Of a stretch of 64,000 nucleotides of DNA, positions 1 to 9,667 are shown one piece after another. The notes beneath the pieces are model-generated. The model had not been told where the DNA came from. It did no database searches and saw only the letters and a list, made by a program, of their open reading frames with translations. The stretch comes from Eublepharis macularius. Taxonomy: Eukaryota > Chordata > Lepidosauria > Squamata > Eublepharidae. The position numbers and the translations under genes were made by a program. The DNA is taken from assembly GCF_028583425.1 (NCBI RefSeq), contig NC_072799.1:88274217-88338216 (forward strand), in the 5' to 3' direction. How positions within the stretch are numbered: position 1 is the first letter of the stretch; the number at the start of each line of letters is the position of its first letter.

Positions 1-64
1 TTAAGACTAACCAGCTTTATTGTAGCATAAGTTTTCGAGCACCTCAGCTTCTTCGTCAGATAAA
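1..64 (-). repeat. Penelope-like element tail, truncated by window edge
   Basis: On the minus strand this reads as a hammerhead-like core (CTGACGA, a short hairpin, then a GAAA-like box degraded to GAAA/AC) followed by the tail that mentions 'TTGTAGCATAAG' and 'GACTAACCAGC' on the plus strand. The same unit recurs at 4390-4627, 12305-12515 and 46781-46985. It is assigned to Penelope-like elements because a related unit at 13600-13930 directly follows a GIY-YIG-type C-terminus. Confidence 0.6.
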
Positions 65-990
65 TTATAATAATTATATGAATTATTATTGTATGCTTCT
101 GATGAATCTACTGCAATTTGAATTTGCCTTTGGAAGTCACATTGTATTGCATACATTTCATCTGTTTACTGTGAGGCGCGGTTACTTTAATGAACAGGTG
201 CTAGCACTTTAATGTTCTAATAAAATTGTTTACATTATAACTCAATTTAGATTTGTATTTATTGAAGAGATTGATTGCCTGTTTTCTGGTTGGACTGGTT
301 GCCTTTAAACTTTATGGTGTTATATGTTTCATGATGAATTAAGACACTTGATATTCACCTTGTTAAAGGTTGTATAAATATTATTATAGAGATACTAAAC
401 TTTGCATATTTCTTAGTAAGTTAATCATGGCGCAGGTTCTTTTTCTTACTGGTTCATACTGTGATTCTCAGATATGCTGACTGAGAAATTTGCAATGTCA
501 ACCTTTAAGTCAACCTCCACTTCTTCTGGAGTTGTGTTGCACAATTGCACTAAATGATTGAGGCTACTGAAGAATGTCCCTATCTTTATACAGGGTGAAT
601 AGACCTTCCTTGGACAGATTTTGAGGTAGAACAAATTACATTTGAAAATACTTTGTGGAGGGCAGGCCAATATCTGTCTGTCTCTCTGTCTGTCTGTCCG
701 TCTCTCTCTACATATGAAAGGGCCACATCAGAATAATTGGATGGCTGTGTCCTATCTTACAGAATATGCTACAGGAAACACCATTCCCATGGGTACCGTC
801 AGTGGAATTGACTCAGGGCCTCTCAGGGCAAGTCATAACTAACTTAAACATTTTAATTTACTTGCCTTGTATCAGTATAGACTGTCCTGGTAAAATGGGT
901 TTATGCTAACAGGCAAAAGTTACCTGAAACCCAGATAACCAGTAGCTGATTGGTAGATAGGGATACCATTATAGAAGTAAACTCAGTTAA
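65..990. other. Stretch downstream of GSX2, no gene recognised
   Basis: This is AT-rich sequence with no coding region that I can recognise. It holds an imperfect TCTG/TCTC microsatellite at about 676-713 and nothing else that I can support. Confidence 0.5.
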
Positions 991-1007
991 TTGCTCATTG
1001 GAACCTG

Positions 1008-1200
1008 TTGTAGAATAGCGGTTAGGTGGTTCAACTGCAAATCAGCACTCTGCTTGTTGAAATCCCACTACTGCCATGAGCTCCGTAGATGTCCTTGGAT
1101 AAGCTGCTCCCCTCAACCCCAGCTGTATTATGGGGATAATAATAACAGTGACTTGTTCACCACTCTGCATGGGGAATTAATCTGTCTAGAAAAGCGGTTA
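1008..1200 (+). repeat. tRNA-derived SINE (Sauria-type), diverged
   Basis: The order of blocks is the same as in the SINE inside the palindrome at 13029-13513: a tRNA-like head with 'AGCACTCTGCTTGTTG', 'CCCACTACTGCCATGAGCTC', then 'GGGGATAATAATAACAG', 'TTGTTCACC' and a 3' end 'CTAGAAAAGCGGTTAT'. It is old and has indels. Confidence 0.6.
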
Positions 1201-1960
1201 TTATTTTACAAAATACAGTATCAAGAATTGTGCTGGTCTCTATTTACATTGACTTCCAGGATTCCCCTGCTATTTAAATGGACCCAGATTACATTTCTTT
1301 CAAAGCGTGTGTGACAATTATCCAGAGTGTAGGAGATACTAAGATCCTGAACCTTAGCTCCAATGACTGTTTGAAGATAGTGGTGACATCACCTCCAAGC
1401 CCTGCTTGCGAGTTTCCAGAGGCAGCTGATGGTTCTCTGTGGAGATGCAATGGGGACTGGCTGGCCAGCAAGGCCTCATTGATGGCGAACACCTGAAATC
1501 AGTCCGTTTCAACAGGACTGGCAACCCAATCTGAAGCATGCTGGGAAATGCACTCTGCTTCTCACGATGCATTCTTTGCATGGAACATCATGAAGGAACA
1601 GACCCAAGTGCCTGTATTCTCCCAGTGAACTGCAGGCTAGTCTCCAAAGGAGCACCAATGCACCGCACAGTGCATATTCTGGATTGCTTAACACAGATCA
1701 CTTATGCTTTAGTTGCGAGGCACTCCTGATGAGATATGCTGTGCCAACACTTTGGGGTGTTTTCCCTGTAGTCTCCTCCATCCAGCATGCTGAGATGTAT
1801 GATATAAAGCAAAAATGTAACCATTTTCATCTGGTTTATGATGCTAAATGGCTCTCAGTTATTCAAAGAAACTGAGTCTAAACTATCCTTGTCACCAACC
1901 AAAGCCTTTTTATTTTGCAGAAGCTTTCCCTTCAGTGGTCCTCTGAAAAACCAAAAGACT
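1201..1960. other. Intergenic DNA 3' of GSX2, nothing recognised
   Basis: No coding region, SINE head or LINE tail is recognisable. Small open frames on both strands overlap one another and look random. Confidence 0.45.
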
Positions 1961-1964
1961 TCTT

Positions 1965-2413
1965 CAGTTCTTGTCTGACCTCCTTTATTTAAATAAATAT
2001 AAATATAAATTTGATATAAAACTATTCACACACAAACCAGAGCACCCAGACTACTCTAATTTGGAATATCTGTACAAAAGAAAGAGCGTCTCAGGCAATG
2101 CTTTTCACATTTCATTTTCTGAACCGCCCACCCGACCCTGGGCGAAGTGAGAGACCCCCATCCCGAGCCTGAGAGGGGGGGAGGGGAAAGAGATGCCCCC
2201 CCTGCTCCCCTTGCAGAAAAGGCCCAGAGAGTCTGTTCGCTCCGGGTGGGGGGTGGCAGGAGCGGCAACTGTCTTGTTGCAGCCAAACCCTTTTATCGAA
2301 GCTTCCTCCACGGGGCGTCGAGAAGGGCGCCCCCTCCTCTTTGCAGGCGCTCCCCCAGGCTCCAGGCGGGTCCTGCCGGGCCGAAACGCCACCGAGGTCC
2401 GAGAGGGGCCTTT
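1965..2413 (-). other. GSX2: GSX2 3' UTR with poly(A) signal
   Basis: The region runs from the GSX2 stop codon (2414-2416) to a canonical AATAAA on the minus strand at 1984-1989, followed by a GT-rich stretch where cleavage would fall at about 1965. The 3' end is inferred from this single signal; a second AATAAA-like match lies farther on near 1909. The UTR is GC-rich near the stop and AT-rich at its end. Confidence 0.6.
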
Positions 2414-2754
2414 TCACAAGGGAGAGATCTCTTTGTCCTCGCTGGCCGAGGCCGGGGAGAGGGACTCTTCGTCTTCCGACCGCGGGTAACGGCCCGGGTT
2501 GGAGGCGCAGCTGCAGCCGCCATGCGTGTTCCTCTGGGCGCCTTTGCCTTCTTTCTTGTGCTTCACCCGCCGGTTTTGGAACCAGATCTTCACCTGCTTC
2601 TCGGACAGGTTGAGGTACGTGGCGATCTCGATCCTGCGCAGGCGAGACAGGTACATGTTGGCGGAGAACTCCCGCTCCAGCTCCAGCAGCTGCGTGCTGG
2701 TGAAGGCCGTGCGCATCCGCTTGCCGTTGGCCAGCTGGCTGCTGTCCGAACCTC
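2414..2754 (-). CDS. GSX2: GSX2 coding exon 2 (homeodomain, C-terminus)
   Basis: This exon encodes the DNA-binding half of GS homeobox 2, a nuclear transcription factor that patterns the lateral ganglionic eminence and ventral neural tube. The exon opens after a CTGCAG acceptor (CAG at 2755-2757) and continues in phase from exon 1 through a split Gly codon, giving M-G-G-S-D as in other GSX2 proteins. The homeodomain spans about residues 184-243: it starts at [16 protein letters not shown] and contains the recognition-helix motif KIWFQNRR with Gln at homeodomain position 50 and Asn at 51. The C-terminus holds the GSX2-type acidic and serine run ending [14 protein letters not shown], then TGA. 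The gene would encode 286 residues, a little shorter than the human protein (about 304). GSX1 is excluded by this C-terminus and by exon 1. Confidence 0.97.
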
Positions 2755-3011
2755 CTGCAGGGGAGAAGCAGCACCGGTGAGACCCGCGAAACTCGGCCCG
2801 GGGGATCTGTTCTGAGCACTGCCTGAAAAACTCGCTGTCAAGGCTGGAAGGAAGCGCCAGTGGGGCGCAAGGGACAGTTCGGGCCCCAAAAGATACGCGG
2901 CAGGCAACAGTAAAGCTATTCTCCGGTTTCGAGGAGACCTCTTTGAGACAGGTGAAGGTCTTTTCGAAACGCCAAGGCTTTCTCTTCCTCAGTTGGCCCG
3001 TTGATACCGAT

Positions 3012-3235
3012 AAGACTGACAAAATTGGTGGTAGGGTATGAGCTTTCCTGAGTCACATCTTCAGATACCGAAGGACACTCACGAAAGCTACCAGCAATTT
3101 TATTAGTCTTCAGTATCTGAAGATGTGATCTGTGACTCGTGAAAGCTTATACCCTACCACAAATGTTGTTAGTTTTATAGGTGCTACTGGACTCTGGTTC
3201 TTTTCTACTGCTACAGACTAACACGGCTACCCATC
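3012..3235 (+). repeat. Penelope-like tail pair (inverted plus direct)
   Basis: The left half is inverted: 'GGTAGGGTATGAGC' runs into 'CACATCTTCAGAT'. The right half is direct: CTGAAGA at about 3116, a hairpin, GTGAAAGC, then 'TTATAGGTGCTACTGGACTC' and 'CAGACTAACACGGCTACCC'. This is the long-tail subtype shared with 7030-7215, 13600-14005 and 47260-47480. Confidence 0.65.
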
Positions 3236-3679
3236 CTGGTCTATGGCCCATTGATGCTGGTCAGTTTCATTCGGAGCTCTATTTCCCAAAGAAGTAACCT
3301 GGAGCCACACCTTGCGGGCTCCAATCCCATCTCATTTCCCTAAAAGTGGAAGCGCTTCTTGTTAAATTCAGCTTCTGTTCCAGGGAACTCCTTCTTTGGG
3401 AATCTTTGCCAGTGACATCCCCCCGCCCTGGCATTCATCCTGGGCAGCCCTGCTTTCAGATTCGAACTTCTCCGAACATTCTGCCATGTCCAGCCTTACT
3501 TGGTCTAGCTCCTTGCAGTCGCCTCTGCCTTGAATCTCAGCGTGAAAGGCGGACTATACCTGAAGTAAATTAGTCATAAGCACGAACTCACAAAGCTGCC
3601 TCTCTGTACACGAGACATCTTACACGAGGACGCAGGGCAGGGTAGTTTTAAAAGACAGAGCCTGCGGAGATCGCTAGCT

Positions 3680-3772
3680 CAGAGGCTTTGTTAATTTCAT
3701 CTTCTCCTGGGGAAGGGGAGGTGAAATTGACAGAGCCTTCAGGGAGGCGAAGATGAATTAACAAACCCTCTG
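3680..3772. repeat. 24-bp inverted repeat in the GSX2 intron
   Basis: The left arm (3680-3704) and right arm (3749-3772) are reverse complements except for one mismatch and one single-base difference. The arms hold the homeodomain-like hexamer TTAATT. The loop is 44 bases. A long hairpin could form in either strand. I do not recognise it as a known MITE. Confidence 0.8.
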
Positions 3773-4389
3773 AAGAGGGATGTCTCAGTGCTCTGAAGAG
3801 GAGACCTGATGCTATTTACACATCTACACGATTCCTTCCTCCGGGAGAAAGGCAGCGGCGGGCAACTAGGAGGACTCTTTTTACACAGCAGGTCTCAGAT
3901 GGAGTATAGATGAGACGATCTCTCACTACGCCTCGGTCAGTTCAGGACCGAAGGTGCAAGCGGACTTTTAAATTCTGGCGCTCTGGTTGAGGCACACCAG
4001 CTCTCAGTCTGAACTAGCTGATTTCGAGATATCCGACTACGGTTGCGTACTTTCCTGGGAGTAATCCCCAATGGATAAAATGGGACTTAATTCCGGGTAG
4101 AGCTGTTGAGGATCGCCTCCTGTGCCTGCATTGTCCCGGAGCATCTATGCGGATTGGAATGAGGCAACCCCTAATGTAGAGCGACCTCCGACATCAGACA
4201 CTGAATGAGATCCGCAAACACGGAATAAGCGCCTGGCAGTCCCCTCGAACCCCTGGCTGCAGCTCGAAATACCGCCCGCGAACTACTCAGTGATCGAGCT
4301 TACGCCCACTTACTCCGGATCTCAGGTTTACTCCGAGGCAGATTCTAGGAGCCCACATTTCAGATAAGTGGGTTACCTGAAGATGTCAT

Positions 4390-4627
4390 AGATCTAGAGG
4401 AGTTAGCCGTGTTAGTCTGTAGATACAAAATAGTAAAGAGTCCAGTAGCACTTTTAAGACTAACCAACTTTATTGTAGCATAAGCTTTCGAGAACCACAG
4501 CTCTCTTCGTCAGATTCATCTGTAACATAAGCTTTTGAGTATCTGACAAAGAGAGCTGTGGTTCTCGAAAGCTTATGCTACAATAAAGTTGGTTAGTCTG
4601 AAAGCTGCTACCGGACTCTTTACTATT
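4390..4627. repeat. Head-to-head pair of Penelope-like tails
   Basis: A minus-oriented unit (4392-4513) and a plus-oriented unit (4540-4627) meet at their hammerhead-like ends. Both share 'GACTCTTTACTAT', 'TTGGTTAGTCT' and 'AGCTTATGCTACAATAAAG' blocks. The minus unit also keeps 'GTGTTAGTCTGTAGATAC' at its outer end. The spacer of about 25 bases is a fragment of the same unit. Confidence 0.75.
4476..4513 (-). ncRNA. Hammerhead-ribozyme-like motif in a Penelope tail
   Basis: Reading the minus strand from 4513: CTGACGA matches the CUGANGA core, one extra A follows, GAGA pairs with UCUC as a 4-bp stem II, then GAAA, then GC-UUAU-GC as a minimal stem III and CUA as a NUH cleavage triplet. Stem I is not evident. 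The extra base between core and stem II makes activity uncertain. Confidence 0.45.
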
Positions 4628-5240
4628 CTGAAGATGCCAGGCTCTCGCTGAAAGACAGATTTAGAGACAATTCTAAGCGAACCTGCTTAAGTGTATTCAG
4701 CGGACCTCCCAGGAAAGCGTTTTGAGAGTTGTGCCCTCTATAATCCTCAGGTTACTTCGAAGAATCTGAATTCTAATCTGGATTAAAGAGTGCCACCTTT
4801 TCAGGCGCAAGGGAGCCCTCCCGGCCCTGGATTCTGGTCCAGCTGGTGCAGGCAAGAGCCGGCCAGAGGGCCATTTCTGCCCCTTGGCTTCCTTTGCCCC
4901 TTTGCGGCTTTGCTTCCTCTCCACCTTGCTCAGTGCTCTGAAGCGATGCCAACCACCTTTGCGCTCCGTGCATGCGATGAAGGGAGCTCTAATTCACCAA
5001 AGCTTCCCCTGGGAAAACGAGGAGTGGCGCTTAAGTTGCCCCTGCGATGCAGAGTAATTGTTGCCTCTGCTCCTGCTTCCAGGGTGCGACGACAGGGCAG
5101 CAGCCTCACCTATTGGTGGCCGCCGTCCCAAACGGAGTTAAGGACACCCCCTCAAACTGTCTGTGGGATAAACCCACGCCTGCCAAATCCAGGGAAAGCT
5201 AGCCCCACCGCCCACTCCCGTCAGCTTTCCCATTAGCTTC
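4628..5240. other. GSX2 intron, GC-rich part, no feature recognised
   Basis: I see no repeat or splice-compatible exon here. It grades into the CpG island that covers exon 1 and the promoter. Confidence 0.4.
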
Positions 5241-5875
5241 TCCGTCTCGCCGCGAACTCGGGATGCCGTGCCATCGCACCTGCCCCCAAACTGCTGCCGT
5301 GGGAAGCCTCGAGTGAAAGCCCGCCAGGAAGGGAGCTGAGCGCCCGGCTTTGCCGCCCTTTGGAGTGGGCGCGGCGAAGCCAAGTCTCAGAAACCGATGG
5401 GCCCAGGCGAGCCGGAGCGTTAACTCGCTGCCGCTGGCGGGATCCCGGGGAAGTCATTGGGGTTATTTCGGCACGCGGAAGGCTTCGGCTGCTCTCGGAG
5501 CAGGAGGGAGCAGTGGCGCGGGGAGGCCTTTGAAGGCTGGCGGGGAACAGCCCATGGGAGCCAATGGGGCTACTGGGGGGGGGGGAGCTGCGCAACCCCA
5601 TTCTTTGGGATTGCCATCAGATCCGGATAGGGGGCAAGGGAGCTGAGCTGACTTGCCAGGAGTAACCCCGAAAAATCGAAGGGGAGGCTGCGCCCCTTCC
5701 CTCTTGACACCCCGGGGAGGCGACCCTAGGGGGCTCCGCACCTGGCCACGCCACTGGGTCGAGGCCTGCGGCTGGACGGGCTCCCCCGGGCTCTACCTGC
5801 GCCGACTCACCTGTCCCCCTCCCCGGGTTGCCCCGCCCCCCAACCCCCGCCCCCGGCTTCGCCCGCGGGTCCTAC

Positions 5876-6395
5876 CCATGCCGAGGCAGTGGAAGCGCCG
5901 GGGGTCGCTCATGCTGTAGGCGGCGGCCGCGCAGAAAGGCGGGTGGCCCAGAGCGTGCGCTGCGGCGCCGGGCTGCTGCTGGTGCTGGTGCTGGTGCTGG
6001 TGCTGGTGCTGGTGCTGGTGCTGGTGCGCCGGGGCGGGCGGGGGCGGCGCGTGGCTGCCGCGCGGGCAGAAGTGGCCCTCGGCGGCGGCGGGGGGCGGCC
6101 CGAGGGGCGCGAAGTGGCCCTTGAGCAGCGGGGGCCCCAGGGCGGCCCCGCCCGCCGCGCCGGCCCGGGCCGAGGCGTGCAGGTGCGAGGCCACGCACAG
6201 CGGGCACACGCACAGGGCGCCGCTCTTGCGCGCCGGGCAGGCCGGCCCGGCCACCGACATGACCAGCGGCGCCGGCACGCCCAGCGGCAGCAGCAGCTCC
6301 GGCCCGGCCGCGGGGGTCGGCTCGGCCGCGGGGGGCGCGGGGCGCGCCGCCGGCTCCTTCACGATCAGCGAGTCCACGTAGAAGGAGCGCGACAT
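5876..6395 (-). CDS. GSX2: GSX2 coding exon 1 (N-terminal half)
   Basis: The ATG at 6393-6395 opens the conserved N-terminus MSRSFYVDSLIVKE, which separates GSX2 from GSX1 (whose N-terminus is of the MPRSFLVDSL type). Further conserved blocks are PLVMSVAGPACPARKSGALC, the Cys-rich VCPLC, and DPRRFHCLGMG at the exon end. The exon ends after the first base of a Gly codon at 5876, followed by GT at 5874-5875. Between the Cys-rich block and the exon end lie Pro/Ala-rich linkers and a His-Gln dipeptide run encoded by (CACCAG)n at about 5973-6026, where mammals have poly-His and poly-Ala. The homeodomain is in exon 2. The in-frame region upstream of the chosen Met is Ala/Arg/Pro-rich CpG-island sequence and does not resemble GSX2, so this Met is preferred. 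The start is also suitably placed below a TATA box. Confidence 0.96.
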
Positions 6396-6515
6396 GGCCG
6401 GGCGGGCGCTCCGTCGGGGCTGCGCGGCGGGGCTGGCGGGGCTGGCGTCCCCCTGCCCGGATCGGCCTCCGCCTGCCGGCGGCCGGGATTTATAGCCCCT
6501 GCGCCGCCACACGTG
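6396..6515 (-). promoter_or_regulatory. GSX2: GSX2 core promoter and 5' UTR
   Basis: A TATA box reading CTATAAATC lies on the minus strand at 6487-6495 (TATAAAT at 6488-6494), about 93 bp before the start codon, so transcription likely begins near 6460-6465. An E-box CACGTG sits just upstream at 6510-6515. The 5' UTR would be about 65 bp. Site use is inferred. Confidence 0.7.
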
Positions 6516-6720
6516 ACGCGGCCTCGACGGGCGGCTCCAGCGCCCTTGCGGGAGCCAAGCGGCGGGGGCGGGCGCGGGCGCGGGCGCGCGGGGGCGGAGG
6601 CGCCCCTTCCTCCCCGAGCCCCGCGCGGGCCTTCCTCGGCTGCGCCTCGCTTTGCCGCGGGCACCCAACGAACCCCCTCGCGGAGGAGAGCCGGGGGGGG
6701 GGGGCGCCGCTTGCCATGGC

Positions 6721-7029
6721 CCGCCCTCGCCTGCCCTGCTCCCTGCTCGGCTCCGGTTCTAGCGGGAGGCTGCAGGTGAGGCCGCCTCCAGCCCAGGCAA
6801 GACCGGGACCAGAGCCGCGCGGCGCCGCTCAGGTAGCTCTCCGAGGGAGGCTTCGGATCGCCCAGACGATGGGCTGCAAAAAAGCCTCAGACCCCCAATG
6901 CCATTCCTTGGGTGGTTTTTTCTATCACTCCCGTCCTGGGAGCATTTAATCGGGAAATACGTCCCATTGCTCTTAGTGGGAGAGGCCTCCGGAGCATACA
7001 GGAGTCGAAGACACTCCGTAGGTAGATCG
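6721..7029. other. GSX2 upstream flank
   Basis: GC-rich sequence leaves the CpG island here. I recognise no feature. Confidence 0.4.
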
Positions 7030-7215
7030 AGAGGCGTAGCCGGGTTAGTCTGCCTGAAGCAGTAGAGCAGAGCAAGAGTCCAGTTGCACCTATAAGACTA
7101 ACACAATTTATGGTACGGGATGAGCTTTCCTGAGTCACAGATAAAGAAGTGGTACCTGAAGAAGTGAGCTGTGACTCACAAATTGTGTTAGTCTTATAGG
7201 TGCTCTTTTTTACTA
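7030..7215. repeat. Penelope-like tail, inverted and direct halves
   Basis: The left half is inverted (the tail 'AGCCGGGTTAGTCTGC', then 'AGAGTCCAGTTGCACC' and 'TATAAGACTAACACAATTT'). The right half starts at CTGAAGA near 7160 and ends at 'TTAGTCTTATAGGTGCTC'. The right copy has lost the GAAA box, so any ribozyme there would be dead. Confidence 0.65.
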
Positions 7216-8890
7216 CTCCGTGGGTGTTATTAAGGGTTCGCCGCCTCCTTGGAACTCAACTATACCATCTTGAGCTCCGTGAACTTGCTCCCAAATAAAC
7301 ACCCGCTTCTTCCAGCTCGCCTGTTCAGTCCAAGAGCTGGACAGCGTGGAAGTCCCCACGGCAAAGCTACGGTGCACCTGCGGCGACTGCCTTTGACAGC
7401 GCTCGGCGAATGTTCCAAACGCTGCCGTCCTACCGTTATACAGAACTCTTCTCTGCCCCAGTCTAAAGCTCCTTCTAGCATTCTTAACCCTTGTTTTGGA
7501 ATGAAAAGGTTCTGGCCGAGCCCTTCTCAATGCTTTCCGGCGCTTCCATTAATAGCAGCAAAATTTCCTTCTAAGCCAAGGAACTAGCAATGCGTGTCTT
7601 CGACCCCGAATCTTTGAACCCCGCAAACTTCATTGCAATTAATTTCTGGGTAATGCTGCTGGCCGATACTCACCAACCTGTCAGTGAGTCTCATGGAACT
7701 GCAGAGGCATTTCCTTCCGCGTTAATAGGACCAGTTTGCATGTGTGCTTAAGAGCTCTGGTGAATCGGGGAAGTGCTATTGATGGGAGTGTGAGAAGGAT
7801 TCGTCTTTAGCCCCTTTGTTTACCTCTAAACCTCAGAAACATTCTTCTTCCTATTTTAGGCGAGCGTCGTTCAGGGCCAGTTGTATCCCACTGAAGACTT
7901 TCTCCCTTTATTCTAATCCCTCCGCTCACTTGCTTAAAAGTCCCTTAGAAATCAGTCGCGGGGCATTCAGTCCAAAGGGCGGTTGTTGAGTTCAAGCATA
8001 TTTCTTTGGAAAAGCCCTCCAGAAAGTAAGCTGCCCCGCAGTCCCAAATCTACTCATTGAGTTCAGTTGGACTGACTCTCCATTTCCAAGTAGGCGCATT
8101 TAGGATGTGGATGTAAAAATTATTTGTGCTTCTTTGCAGTGTTAGTTTCAGGGGAGCTCTCCTTTATTCTTTTTGAGGGGGGGGGGGCGTCTTGTTAAAC
8201 CGACAAAAGCCCTAAACTCCTTTGGACGGTTCTGGGCACAAACTGAAGACTTTCAATTCGAACTCTCTCGAGATCATTGCAGCCCCCCACCCAAAAAATT
8301 AATGAAAAGAGAAATCGACGGGCGGAAGGGTGCTTTGATCTCCGCAGAGTTTGCCCGGGCGAGCTGACCAAGGGTAATTGACTAAAAGGCGCAGGCAGTG
8401 AAGCTCGAGCGCTTCACATCGCATTAGGAGCGAGTCAAGATATTTCGCAGCATATTACGCGATTTTCCAATGACCTGTTTCATGGGAGTTTAAGAAGCGG
8501 CGTGTAGCGTTAATGGGGGGAAGATTGGCTGTGTCCTTGTTCGCATCGGGGCGCAGGCCCGGTTCCACTTGGCTTGGGCAGCGGCAACTCGCCTTGAGCG
8601 CACAAAACATGAATTAACCGAGAACTAAAGGAGAGGAACGGCCACGATCCGGCGCGCAGTTGCTCAGCAGTGCATCCTATTGAATTTAGCGGGGGTTACT
8701 CCCAAGTAAACACACGCAGCATCCGGCTGCAGAATCGTATCTTGTTATAAAGGATATGGGGACAAAAAGAAGAAACCAGCGACACTCCCCCAGGTGTTGG
8801 AACAACGGGTCTCTTCCACTGTTTAAACTGGAAGGTTTTTCAGAAGGACCTGCAAACCGCTTAAACTAAGACGGGACGGAAATCCGGGCG
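7216..8890. other. GSX2 upstream single-copy DNA, possible enhancers
   Basis: No gene or clear repeat is visible, apart from a possible old repeat at about 8660-8740 of the 'GGGGTTACTCCCAAGTAAAC' class. Homeodomain-type cores (for example GCAATTAATTTC near 7635, GGTAATTGAC near 8374 and GCGTTAATGG near 8507) occur in balanced-composition sequence. Enhancer function is inference only. Confidence 0.3.
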
Positions 8891-8896
8891 CTGTAG

Positions 8897-9095
8897 GCTG
8901 TGGAGTGGAGTGGTTAGAGTGGGTCTGGGGAAATCGAGTTCGAATCTCTGCTGCGCCGTGGAAGCTCAGTGAGTGACCTTCGACCAGTCACTCTCTCTCA
9001 GTCTAACCTGCCTCACAGGGTTGCTGTGAAGATAAGAGGAGAACAATGTATGCCGCTTTGGGCCAGGTGTGAAAGAAGTGAATAAAATAAACAGC
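8897..9095 (+). repeat. tRNA-derived SINE
   Basis: An A-box-like 'GTGGTTAGAGTGG' and a B box 'GAGTTCGAATCTC' are followed by 'GTGACCTTCGACCAGTCAC', 'CCTCACAGGGTTGCTGTGA', and a 3' end with 'GCCGCTTTGGG' and AATAAAATAAA. It has the same plan as the copy at 52704-52940. Confidence 0.75.
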
Positions 9096-9460
9096 GTAAA
9101 AGAACATCTCTCTCCGCTAGGCTGCACAAACGCCTCCCACATTCTTAACAGATAATACCTTGTTGACTTCACACGGATTAAAATTCCGACTGAAACTCTT
9201 TTAAAGGGTCTGCAGACGGGAGAAAGGGTTCAAAAACTTCAGTTGGCCAGGCTAGTGCCAGAGGATGGTTACAGGGGTCGTATCACCTTTCCCTGTTCTG
9301 AATTCCCTGTCCCGGCACAATTCGAAGTGCTGGCTCTTACCTTTAAGGCCTAAATGGCTCGGGTCCTGGGTAACTAAAGGACCTTCTTCTCCCCTACCAT
9401 CCAGCCCCTCAATTGAGATCTGCCTTAAGCCCTGCTCTCTGTGCACCCCAAAGGGGATGT
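9096..9460. other. Unassigned intergenic DNA
   Basis: I see no gene and no repeat that I recognise. Confidence 0.35.
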
Positions 9461-9461
9461 G

Positions 9462-9660
9462 GGTAGAGATGTTATTTATGGTCCGCCTTTCTCCCCGAGA
9501 CTCAAGGCAGATCACACAGTGTGAGATTAGCACAGTCAGTATCAAGGGCATTTCCATAAACAATGCCAAAGGATAAATAAATCCAAGTTTACAGAGACAT
9601 AGCATTAGCAAGAATCCAATACAGAGTTGAAGAAATGCTGAAACAGAACATAAGCAATTC
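9462..9660. repeat. Interspersed repeat of unassigned class (family R1)
   Basis: The block 'CCGAGACTCAAGGCAGATCA' followed by 'CACAGTGTGAGATTAG' and 'ACAGTCAGTATCAAGG' recurs at 43990-44110 and 54795-55060, with a shorter piece at 18002-18060. It probably derives from a LINE 3' end. The family is not named here. Confidence 0.55.
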
Positions 9661-9667
9661 TAGGGCT

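Larger units (their letters stand above)
2755..5875 (-). other. GSX2: GSX2 intron (3.1 kb)
   Basis: The intron has a GT donor at 5874-5875 and an AG acceptor at 2755-2756 (minus strand). It is the only intron, matching the two-exon structure of vertebrate GSX genes. It holds two Penelope-tail clusters (about 3012-3235 and 4390-4627), a strong 24-bp inverted repeat (3680-3772) and a GC-rich portion from 4790 to the donor that belongs to the GSX2 CpG island. Open frames inside it do not resemble known proteins. Confidence 0.85.
5241..6720. promoter_or_regulatory. GSX2: CpG island over GSX2 exon 1 and promoter
   Basis: The sequence is very GC-rich with dense CpG from about 5240 to 6720, covering the end of the intron, exon 1, the 5' UTR and the upstream promoter. 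CpG islands of this kind are usual at developmental homeobox genes. Confidence 0.75.

Noticed and set aside
2112-2819. A 235-residue minus-strand frame and a 222-residue plus-strand frame over GSX2 exon 2
   Set aside because: They overlap the homeodomain exon in other frames and have no family resemblance.
5793-6779. Long frames on both strands over the GSX2 exon 1 CpG island
   Set aside because: Only the minus-strand frame from 6395 matches GSX2. The others are Arg/Ala/Gly-rich shadows caused by high GC content.
8897-9095. A true tRNA gene at the SINE heads
   Set aside because: The heads carry A- and B-box-like motifs but do not fold as complete tRNAs and continue into SINE bodies.
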